Shown in pieces: positions 1 through 5,591 of a stretch of 6,903 nt of DNA. The stretch's first letter is position 1, and every line of letters begins with the position of its first letter. Source of the DNA: UBA5216 sp963924885. Lineage in GTDB: Bacteria > Pseudomonadota > Gammaproteobacteria > Burkholderiales > SG8-41. A program made the position numbers and the translations under genes. The stretch lies in the NCBI GenBank assembly GCA_963924885.1, contig CAWUUY010000394.1, positions 1 to 6,903 of the forward strand, given 5' to 3'. The notes under the pieces were generated by a model. The model made no database searches, was not told the DNA's origin, and saw nothing but the letters and a program-made list of their open reading frames with translations.

Positions 1-19
1 ACCATTGCGCCAGTCCTTG

Positions 20-54
20 CACCTAACTCCTTACTCTTAACACCTCACTCCCAA
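20..54. repeat. Degenerate 7-bp tandem repeat abutting the proC start
   Basis: Five consecutive heptamers can be read without gaps: CACCTAA (20-26), CTCCTTA (27-33), CTCTTAA (34-40), CACCTCA (41-47) and CTCCCAA (48-54). The rough consensus is CWCCTNA. A weaker sixth unit, GTCCTTG, precedes them at 13-19. The last A of the array is the A of the proC ATG. The tract is pyrimidine-rich on the plus strand and occupies the place where a Shine-Dalgarno sequence would be expected; none is visible. The array may extend to the left of the window. Its function is unknown: it could be an intergenic short-sequence repeat or an unstructured leader. Confidence 0.5.
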
Positions 55-866
55 TGACGCTAACTTTTATCGGAGGTGGCAACATGGCCACCGCCATCAT
101 CGGCGGACTGCTGCAACGCGGCTGGCGCGCCGAGCAACTGCGCGTGGTCGAGATCGTTGCCGCCGCGCGCGACAAACTCGAGCAGACGTACGGCGTGAAA
201 GTCTTCGCCGATATCAACGCCGAGGCACTGCAAGCCGATGGCGTGGTGCTGGCGATCAAGCCGCAGCAAATGCGCGAGGTTGCCGCGCTGCTCGCGCCGC
301 ACATCGGTGCCGCGCTGGTGATTTCGATTGCTGCGGGCATCCGCGGCGGCGATCTGTCGCGCTGGCTGGGCAATCATCAACGTATCGTGCGCGTAATGCC
401 GAACACACCGGCGTTGGTGCTGGCGGGCATCTCCGGTCTTTACGCCATGCCCGGCGTGAGCGCCGACGACCGCAAGCGCGCCGAAGACATTCTTGGCGCG
501 GTGGGCGAAACCCTATGGGTCGCGCGCGAAGAAGACATCGATACCGTGACGGCGGTGTCCGGCAGCGGCCCTGCGTACGTGTTCTATTTCATCGAAGCGC
601 TGACCGAGGCCGCGCGCGAATTGGGCATGAGCGCCGCCGCCGCGCGGCAACTCGCGATCGGCACCTTCAGCGGCGCGTCCAAGCTGGCCGCGCAAAGCAG
701 CGAGGATGCGGCCATTTTGCGCCAGCGCGTCACCTCCAAAGGCGGCACCACCGAGCGCGCGCTCGATGCCATGGAAACCGACCAGGTCAAGGCCGCCATC
801 GTGCGTGCCGTTAAAGCAGCAGCGCAGCGCTCGCGTGAACTGGGCGATGAACTGGGCCGCGGGTAA
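54..866 (+). CDS. proC: Pyrroline-5-carboxylate reductase (ProC)
   Basis: This cytosolic enzyme catalyses the last step of proline synthesis, the NAD(P)H-dependent reduction of 1-pyrroline-5-carboxylate to L-proline. The 270-residue product has the family's usual length. Residues 5-12 (FIGGGNMA) form the Rossmann dinucleotide-binding loop and AIKP lies at 67-70. MPNTPALV at 115-122 and SGSGPAY at 169-175 are conserved substrate and dimer-domain segments. VTSKGGTT at 226-233 lies in the C-terminal family signature. The ATG at 54 is chosen because ProC proteins normally begin only a few residues before the glycine-rich loop. A GGAGG followed by an ATG at 84 would look better as a ribosome site but would delete that loop. 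No Shine-Dalgarno sequence precedes base 54. yggT follows after 70 bases, a pairing common in proteobacteria, where yggS usually lies upstream. The identification is secure. Confidence 0.97.
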   Translation: MTLTFIGGGNMATAIIGGLLQRGWRAEQLRVVEIVAAARDKLEQTYGVKVFADINAEALQADGVVLAIKPQQMREVAALLAPHIGAALVISIAAGIRGGDLSRWLGNHQRIVRVMPNTPALVLAGISGLYAMPGVSADDRKRAEDILGAVGETLWVAREEDIDTVTAVSGSGPAYVFYFIEALTEAARELGMSAAAARQLAIGTFSGASKLAAQSSEDAAILRQRVTSKGGTTERALDAMETDQVKAAIVRAVKAAAQRSRELGDELGRG

Positions 867-876
867 GGTATTGCTC

Positions 877-887
877 TTGTGTCACAA
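877..887. promoter_or_regulatory. Perfect 11-bp palindrome in the proC-yggT gap
   Basis: TTGTG-T-CACAA is an exact inverted repeat centred on 882, starting 11 bases after the proC stop. A TACAAT hexamer at 895-900 resembles a -10 box, with TTGCTC at 871-876 as a poor -35 at 18-base spacing. If that is a yggT promoter, the palindrome lies in its spacer and could be an operator. It is short enough to be chance, and no specific regulator is recognised. Confidence 0.25.
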
Positions 888-902
888 CGGCAATTACAAT
901 AT

Positions 903-927
903 AAGTATTTGTTTTTAAAAGATATTT
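903..927 (+). other. AT-rich hairpin upstream of yggT (copy A)
   Basis: AAGTATTT (903-910) and AGATATTT (920-927) pair as an 8-bp RNA stem with two G-U pairs, closing a GTTTTTAAA loop. The same stem and loop plan recurs at 5561-5584 beyond the DHH gene. The element lies between the proC stop and the yggT ATG, ending 9 bases before the latter. It could be a weak terminator for proC or a structure near the yggT start site. All stem pairs are A-U or G-U, so it would be thermally weak. TTTAAT at 925-930 could instead be a -10 box. Confidence 0.35.
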
Positions 928-936
928 AATTAAAAC

Positions 937-1494
937 ATGCTCACTGAAGCACTGCTGTTTCTGATCCAGTCTATCGGCGGATTTTTCGCTGGCATCCTGT
1001 TGTTGCGCTTCTGGATGCAATGGTGCCGCGCGCCGGCCCGCAATCCGCTGGCGGAGTTCGTGCAGACATTGACCAACTTTGCCGTGCTGCCGGCGCGCCG
1101 CGTGATTCCCGGTTTATGGGGCATGGATCTCGCGTCGCTGCTGCTGGCGTGGCTGGTGGTTGTCATCGAGGTGGTGCTGATGCTGGCCGTCAAGGGCGTC
1201 ACGTTGGCATCCGGGGCGATGGCGGGGACGGTATTGCTGCTGGCTTTGCTGATGCTGGTGAAGCTGGCGGTTTATCTTGCCATCGGTGCCATCATCATCA
1301 TGATGATTATTTCGTGGGTCAATCCGGCCAGCCCGATGTACTCGTTGATTAACACGCTGGTGCGTCCGCTGCTGCGCCCGATACAACGCGTGGTGCCGTC
1401 CATCGGCATGATCGACTTGTCGCCGTTGATCGCGCTGCTGTTATTGCAATTGATCTTGATGGTGCCGCTGGCGTATCTGGAACGGCTGCTCTGA
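937..1494 (+). CDS. yggT: YggT family membrane protein
   Basis: This 185-residue inner-membrane protein is built from two tandem YGGT repeats. The first covers roughly residues 5-80: a hydrophobic helix, then RFWMQW at 24-29, VLPARRVIPG at 50-59 and the DLASLLLAW helix from 64. The second covers roughly 100-180: a helix, then SWVNPASPMYS at 126-136, LLRPIQRVVPS at 145-155 and DLSPLIALLLL from 160. The paired proline/arginine segment followed by an aspartate and a helix is the family hallmark. The biochemical role is not established; family members have been linked to osmotic or ion stress and to other membrane functions. The start is the ATG at 937, with no clear Shine-Dalgarno sequence in the AT-rich leader. 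Its stop lies 14 bases from the stop of the convergent phospholipase-D-type gene, and I see no good terminator there. Confidence 0.93.
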   Translation: MLTEALLFLIQSIGGFFAGILLLRFWMQWCRAPARNPLAEFVQTLTNFAVLPARRVIPGLWGMDLASLLLAWLVVVIEVVLMLAVKGVTLASGAMAGTVLLLALLMLVKLAVYLAIGAIIIMMIISWVNPASPMYSLINTLVRPLLRPIQRVVPSIGMIDLSPLIALLLLQLILMVPLAYLERLL

Positions 1495-1508
1495 TCGCGG
1501 CGCGGTTT

Positions 1509-3029
1509 TCAGCGCGCGTCTTGTCCGTTTTCGCGGGTGGCGGATTTTTCGGCGCCGTTCGCGGCGGGCACGGCTTTTGCTGCCCTCGCGTTCTCCGCAC
1601 CCTCGCGCCGCAGCACAAACGCGCGTATCAGCAGCGACACCGCAATCCACACCCCGACCAAGCCTACGGGCGCCACCACGGCCAGCGGCCATAGTACGCC
1701 GATCACCACCAGACCGAGTATCGCCAGTCCCATCGCTGCCATTATGCCGGCCTCGGCGGGACCGAGCACGCGGTGGTTGGTGATGGCCGCGCCGACCGTG
1801 TTGCCGATACGCAGAGCACCCGCCGCCGCGCGTGACGCGCTGCCGCGAAAACGACCGCGCACGCGGGCTACCTTGGCCGTGGGCCGCACGCGATTGCGCG
1901 GCGATAGCAGTATCTCCGTCGCATTCATGAGATCATCTTCGTACATTGCTTCCATCTCGGCTGCAAAGCCGGAATCCTCGATCGCGATGTCGAGCTCATA
2001 GTTGCCCATCCAGCTCGTCAAATTCAGATTGGTGGAACCCACTCGCGCCCAGCGCCCGTCGGCCACCGCCGTTTTTGCGTGCAGCATCGGGCCGTTCCAC
2101 TCGAATACCCGGATGCCGCCTTCCAGCAGCGCGCGGTAGCCCGTGCGCGACAGGGCGGACACCGCAAACAGGTTGCTGGCCCCCGGCACCAGCAGCCGCA
2201 CGTCCACGCTGTCCTGCGCGGCGGCGCGCAGCGCCTGCACATACGCCGGCAGGCCGACGAAATATGCGTCCGTCAGCCACAGCGTGCGCGTAGCCATCGC
2301 CGCTATCAACTGATCCAGCCGATACAGGTTCGCTACATTGGGCTGATTCGCCAGCACGCGCAGCGTGATATCGCCCGCGCGCGGTATCGCCGCCAGATCG
2401 CTCAAGGTATCGGCGGGCAAGGGCGCGCCCGCTGCCGCCCATACCTGCGCGAACGCGCGTTCGATATCGGCCACCGCGGGGCCGGTAATTTCCAGACCGG
2501 TGTCGCGCCACGGACTGATGCCGCGCGCCGCGTCGCCCACCCAGCGCTGGCTGACGCACAGGCCCGATACATAACCCACCGCGCCATCGACCATCATCAT
2601 TTTGCGATGATCGCGCTGCATCAAACCAAACGGACTGCCGAACGACGGCGGATTAAACGCACGCACCTCTGCGCCGGCGGCAAGCAGCGGTGCGAGCAAG
2701 CGTTTCGAGCCCAGACCGAGCCCGCCGAACCAATCGTAAATCACCCGCACCGTGACGCCGGCGCGCGCGCGCTCCGCCATCGCCTCGACGAACGCTTCGC
2801 CGGTGGCGTCGTTTTCAATGACGTAGTTTTCAAACAGGATGAAGCGTTGGGCGGTCGCGATCGCCGCCAGCCAGGCCGGGTAGTTTTCCTGCGCATCGCG
2901 CAACAGCCGCACGCGATTGCCCGGCACCAGCGGCGCGCCGGCGGCGCGCGACAACGCCTGTTCCGCCAGCAGGCGCACCGGCGACGAGGAGTGTGGATCA
3001 AAGCGGCGCAGATCGCCTGCGGTCGTCAC
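1509..3029 (-). CDS. Phospholipase D / cardiolipin synthase-type enzyme with C-terminal membrane region
   Basis: The 506-residue protein has two phospholipase D domains, each with an intact HxKx4D catalytic motif: HRKMMMVD at 141-148 and HAKTAVAD at 317-324. The second is followed by GSTNLN at 331-336. Two such motifs in one chain are typical of cardiolipin synthases, which join phosphatidyl groups through a phosphohistidine intermediate. Overall the catalytic part resembles the ClsB type, which lacks N-terminal membrane helices. Unlike E. coli ClsB (about 413 residues), it continues through a basic stretch (about 378-400) into two hydrophobic helices (about 428-450 and 452-474) and a polar, charged tail. 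The start is the GTG at 3029. It fits the family N-terminus (APLVPGNRV at 32-40) but has no visible Shine-Dalgarno sequence. The gene lies 81 bases after the ferredoxin and is probably co-transcribed with it. The fold is certain; the exact substrate is inferred, and another phospholipid transferase or hydrolase is possible. Confidence 0.9.
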   Translation of the reverse strand: MTTAGDLRRFDPHSSSPVRLLAEQALSRAAGAPLVPGNRVRLLRDAQENYPAWLAAIATAQRFILFENYVIENDATGEAFVEAMAERARAGVTVRVIYDWFGGLGLGSKRLLAPLLAAGAEVRAFNPPSFGSPFGLMQRDHRKMMMVDGAVGYVSGLCVSQRWVGDAARGISPWRDTGLEITGPAVADIERAFAQVWAAAGAPLPADTLSDLAAIPRAGDITLRVLANQPNVANLYRLDQLIAAMATRTLWLTDAYFVGLPAYVQALRAAAQDSVDVRLLVPGASNLFAVSALSRTGYRALLEGGIRVFEWNGPMLHAKTAVADGRWARVGSTNLNLTSWMGNYELDIAIEDSGFAAEMEAMYEDDLMNATEILLSPRNRVRPTAKVARVRGRFRGSASRAAAGALRIGNTVGAAITNHRVLGPAEAGIMAAMGLAILGLVVIGVLWPLAVVAPVGLVGVWIAVSLLIRAFVLRREGAENARAAKAVPAANGAEKSATRENGQDAR

Positions 3030-3110
3030 GGGCGGGCCGTTTGATGCGAAGCGCGGTGTATTCGAATCATCGAGTCCCCGATTCCGTCGCCACGCGTCTG
3101 GTTCGGGACG

Positions 3111-3419
3111 CTAAATCTTGAGCCGCTCCACCACCCGGCCATGCACCAGGTGTTCCTGCACGATTTCATCCACGTCTTCCTGATCGACGTAGGTGTACCA
3201 GACTTCTTCGGGATAGATCACCATCACCGGGCCTTCGTCGCAACGATCGAGGCAGCCCGCCATGTTGACGCGCACCTTGCCCTTGCCGTTGAGCTTGAGG
3301 GATTTGACTTTATCCTTGGCGTAATCGCGAATCTTGCTGGCGCCATGGTTGTTGCAGCAGTTCGCGCCCGCGTCGCGCTGGTTGCAGCAAAAAAAAACAT
3401 GCCGTTCGAAATAACTCAC
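3111..3419 (-). CDS. Thioredoxin-like [2Fe-2S] ferredoxin
   Basis: This small cytosolic electron-transfer protein, 102 residues from the chosen start, is of the thioredoxin-fold ferredoxin type. By comparison with the Aquifex ferredoxin family, the likely cluster ligands are C11 (in HVFFCC), C22 (in NCCNN), C56 and C60 (in GCLDRC). Extra cysteines C12 and C21 sit beside the first two ligands. The following DEGPVMVIYPEEVWYTYV and the final VVERL are also typical. The GTG at 3419 is preferred because a GGAGA sequence ends 9 bases upstream. A TTG at 3428 would add three residues but lie almost on top of that site. The codons for HVFFCC contain nine consecutive T bases. The redox partner is unknown and neither neighbour is an obvious one. 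It lies between the VanZ-like gene and the phospholipase-D-type gene in one leftward cluster. Confidence 0.93.
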   Translation of the reverse strand: MSYFERHVFFCCNQRDAGANCCNNHGASKIRDYAKDKVKSLKLNGKGKVRVNMAGCLDRCDEGPVMVIYPEEVWYTYVDQEDVDEIVQEHLVHGRVVERLKI

Positions 3420-3428
3420 AATATTCAA

Positions 3429-3433
3429 TCTCC
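3429..3433 (-). promoter_or_regulatory. Shine-Dalgarno site deciding the ferredoxin start
   Basis: On the minus strand this reads GGAGA, with 9 bases between it and the GTG at 3419. It is the only textbook ribosome-binding site seen in the window, and it decides against the upstream TTG at 3428. Confidence 0.7.
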
Positions 3434-3460
3434 GATTTTCCGCGTGATGCCGATAACCGG

Positions 3461-3466
3461 ATTATA
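3461..3466 (-). promoter_or_regulatory. Possible -10 box for the ferredoxin gene
   Basis: The minus strand reads a perfect TATAAT just after the VanZ-like gene's stop codon, placing a transcription start about 35 bases before the ferredoxin GTG. No acceptable -35 hexamer is found 15-18 bases upstream, and there is no TG extension. The ferredoxin and phospholipase-D-type genes may therefore have their own weak or activator-dependent promoter, or the match is chance. Confidence 0.3.
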
Positions 3467-3472
3467 AGCCGA

Positions 3473-4603
3473 TCACGCAGGACCATCGGCGTCGCGCCGC
3501 CGCTTTCCCGCGCCGCGTATTAGTGCCGCGAGGTACGCCAGTGCCAGCAGTGGCCACAGCTCCGACAGGGCGCGCAGGATCGCCGAAAAGCTCAGCAAAT
3601 GACTGACGCGGCCGCTGGCCAGCGGCGGCGGCAGATTGAAATACGGATTGTCCGGCGCCAGATTGATCGCCATCAGCGCGAGCGTGATGCACAGCATCGA
3701 CAGCCACAAGCGCGTCTTGTGGCCGAACGACAGCACGCCGACCAGCAGCACCATCACGCCCATGGTAAAGCCGAGCATGACGCCCGGCGTGATCCACGCA
3801 AAGGCGCCGCGCGGATTGGCGAACAAGGCGGTAATCAGCATTTTCAGCGCCACCGCCGCCACGATGAAGGCCGCGATAATGAAGCCGCGCCGCGCGTCGT
3901 GCCGCAGCAGCGTAGACAACAGCAGCCCCAGGCCCAGCAGATAAAAAAACACCACGGCGGCTTCCGCCGTCAGCAACAGGCCGGGCGTGTGAAAAAAATA
4001 CGCCGGCAGGTCAAAGGTCGAGCGCAGGTTACCGGTGCCGAAGATCTGCGTCAGCGGATCGAGTTGCGCGATGACCCACAACGCCGCGATCAGCAAGCCG
4101 GTTTCGGTGAGCGCGCCCGGACGGAACACGCGGTTGCGCCACGCCACCAGCCGTGCACCGATGATCTGCGACGGCAGAAACAAGGGCGCCGCCAATGCGC
4201 CGAACAGGCCGCCGGTGCCATTGGCCATGACATCGATGTTCGAGGGGATGCGCGCGGGCAAAAACAACTGCATGCTTTCCATGCCGATGCTGGTCAACAC
4301 CGCGAGCAGCGCGCCGGCGATGACGGCCAGCGCCGGGCGCAAAAACGAACGCAGGCCCAGCGTCAGCAGAAAGCCCAGCGGCAGATACGCCACCGCATTG
4401 GCGAACACATCGTCGAGCGTGATATAACGCGGCCACGGGGCGGTGAGAAAACCATAGAGGTCTTCCGGCGGCAGCCGCCAGCCGCGCATGGGCTGCAGGC
4501 TGGCGTAGATAATGGTGAGCAGGTAAGCTAACGCCAACACCAGCGCGAGCTTGTACACATGCGGCGTTGCGGTGTGAACACCTGTTTGAGAGTCAGACGC
4601 CAT
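3473..4603 (-). CDS. VanZ-like family polytopic membrane protein
   Basis: The N-terminal part (about residues 18-145) is a VanZ-like domain. It has a first membrane helix at about 18-36, then NAVAYLPLG at 69-77, GMESMQLFLPARIPSNIDV at 107-125 and NGTGGLFG at 128-135. The spaced N, PLG, E..Q, D and NGxGG residues are the family's conserved positions. VanZ itself raises teicoplanin resistance by an unclear mechanism, and most chromosomal homologues have no known role. At 376 residues this protein is about twice a minimal VanZ: it carries a further block of roughly five or six hydrophobic helices (about 166-182, 205-232, 239-260, 270-293, 299-315 and 346-362). The start is the ATG at 4603, with no Shine-Dalgarno sequence. 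A GTG at 4558, just before the first helix, is an alternative. The gene leads the leftward cluster and diverges directly from the DHH gene. Confidence 0.85.
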   Translation of the reverse strand: MASDSQTGVHTATPHVYKLALVLALAYLLTIIYASLQPMRGWRLPPEDLYGFLTAPWPRYITLDDVFANAVAYLPLGFLLTLGLRSFLRPALAVIAGALLAVLTSIGMESMQLFLPARIPSNIDVMANGTGGLFGALAAPLFLPSQIIGARLVAWRNRVFRPGALTETGLLIAALWVIAQLDPLTQIFGTGNLRSTFDLPAYFFHTPGLLLTAEAAVVFFYLLGLGLLLSTLLRHDARRGFIIAAFIVAAVALKMLITALFANPRGAFAWITPGVMLGFTMGVMVLLVGVLSFGHKTRLWLSMLCITLALMAINLAPDNPYFNLPPPLASGRVSHLLSFSAILRALSELWPLLALAYLAALIRGAGKRRRDADGPA

Positions 4604-5562
4604 TGCATAAATATTACGACATTTTTAACGGCGACGCCGACGGCATTTGCGCCCTGCATCAGTTGCGGCTGGAAGAGCCGCGCGATGCCGTGCGCGTGAC
4701 TGGGGTCAAGCGCGACGTAAAACTGCTGGATCGCGTCGATGCAAAAGCCGGCGATGAGATCACCGTGCTGGATATTTCGATGAAAACCAATGCCTCGGCG
4801 CTGGCGACATTGCTCGGGCGTGGCGTGAAATGCCGTTACTTCGATCATCATGCGGCGGGCGTGATCCCCGCGCATCCGGGCCTCAGCGCACACATCGACA
4901 CAGCGCCGGATGTTTGCACCAGTTTACTGGTGGATCGTTATCTGTCGGGCCGCCATCGCGCATGGGCGGTGGTGGCGGCGTTCGGCGACAACCTGGTCGC
5001 GCCGGCGATCGCCGCCGCGCAGCCACTGGAATTTGATCACACCGACCTCGCGCGCCTGCACGAACTGGGCGATTGCCTGAACTACAACGCCTACGGTGAA
5101 ACCATCGACGATCTGCACTACCCGCCAGCGGATTTGTACGAGGCGATCATGCCGTACCGTGATCCGCGCGAATTCATGATCGATGAACCGGTGTTTGAAG
5201 TGCTCAAAGCCGCGTACAAGGAAGACCTTGAGCATGCCGGTGAAATCAAACCGGAATTTGCAAGCGACAGCGCCGCGCTCTACGTGCTGCCCGATGTCGC
5301 GTGGAGCCGCCGCGTGAACGGGGTTTTCGGCAATCGCCTGGCGCAGGAAACTCCCAAACGCGCGCATGCGGTATTGGTTGCAAAAGCGGGCGGGTATACC
5401 GTCAGCGTGCGCGCGCCGGTGTCGAATCCGCGAGGTGCGGAAGTCTTGTGCGCGCGCTTTGAAACCGGCGGCGGACGCCAGGGCGCGGCGGGCATCAATC
5501 GGTTGCCGCCCTCGCAACTCACGGCGTTTATAGCGGCATTTCGTGCGGCGTACGCTACGTAA
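4603..5562 (+). CDS. DHH family phosphoesterase
   Basis: This is a predicted metal-dependent phosphoesterase of the DHH/DHHA1 superfamily, which includes RecJ, nanoRNases and cyclic-dinucleotide phosphodiesterases. Counting from the TTG at 4603 (319 residues), the metal-binding motifs are NGDADG at 9-14, LDIS at 56-59, FDHH at 80-83 and GDN at 128-130. The C-terminal DHHA1-type substrate-binding loop is GGGRQGAAGINRLP at 289-302, where the family usually has GGGH. The fold and active site are clear, but the substrate cannot be told from sequence. The start is uncertain. The TTG at 4603 gives the usual short lead into DIFNGDADG and has GAGAG at 4588-4592. A TTG at 4567 would add 12 residues lying within the VanZ-like coding region. 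No ATG fits. The gene ends at an AT-rich hairpin shared with the convergent gene. Confidence 0.88.
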   Translation: MHKYYDIFNGDADGICALHQLRLEEPRDAVRVTGVKRDVKLLDRVDAKAGDEITVLDISMKTNASALATLLGRGVKCRYFDHHAAGVIPAHPGLSAHIDTAPDVCTSLLVDRYLSGRHRAWAVVAAFGDNLVAPAIAAAQPLEFDHTDLARLHELGDCLNYNAYGETIDDLHYPPADLYEAIMPYRDPREFMIDEPVFEVLKAAYKEDLEHAGEIKPEFASDSAALYVLPDVAWSRRVNGVFGNRLAQETPKRAHAVLVAKAGGYTVSVRAPVSNPRGAEVLCARFETGGGRQGAAGINRLPPSQLTAFIAAFRAAYAT

Positions 5563-5591
5563 ATATTTGTTTTAAAAAATATTTTTTACGT
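5557..5591. terminator. Probable bidirectional terminator hairpin (copy B)
   Basis: ACGT plus AAATATTT (5557-5568) pairs with AAATATTT (5577-5584) and ACGT (5588-5591), leaving a three-base TTT bulge and a GTTTTAAA loop. It sits exactly between the convergent DHH gene (stop codon 5560-5562) and the small membrane-protein gene (stop codon 5586-5588), and both stop codons lie inside it. A run of T follows on the plus strand. The stem is almost all A-T, unlike a classic GC-rich intrinsic terminator, so efficiency is doubtful. Its core matches the hairpin at 903-927. Confidence 0.45.

Noticed and set aside
73..86. Strong GGAGG followed by an ATG at 84, as an alternative proC start
   Set aside because: It would remove the FIGGGN nucleotide-binding loop that every ProC needs. 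The GGAGG is explained by the glycine codons of that loop.
1294..1307. Perfect 14-bp palindrome ATCATCATGATGAT inside yggT
   Set aside because: It is explained by consecutive isoleucine and methionine codons in a membrane helix.
1499..1517. GCGCG...CGCGC hairpin as a terminator between yggT and the phospholipase-D-type gene
   Set aside because: The stem is only five pairs, there is no T run, and such stems are frequent by chance in this GC-rich DNA.
2079..3044. 321-codon open frame on the plus strand opposite the phospholipase-D-type gene
   Set aside because: The translation is rich in R, Q, H and A with no recognisable motif. It is the shadow of a GC-rich gene that has two intact catalytic motifs on the other strand.
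3060..3085. TTCGAATC reminiscent of a tRNA T-arm between the ferredoxin and phospholipase-D-type genes
   Set aside because: No acceptor stem, anticodon arm or cloverleaf can be drawn around it. The only local hairpin is a 5-bp stem.
3599..4531. 310-codon open frame on the plus strand opposite the VanZ-like gene
   Set aside because: Its composition is glutamine/arginine/histidine-rich, as expected from antisense of a hydrophobic GC-rich protein. It has no domain signature.
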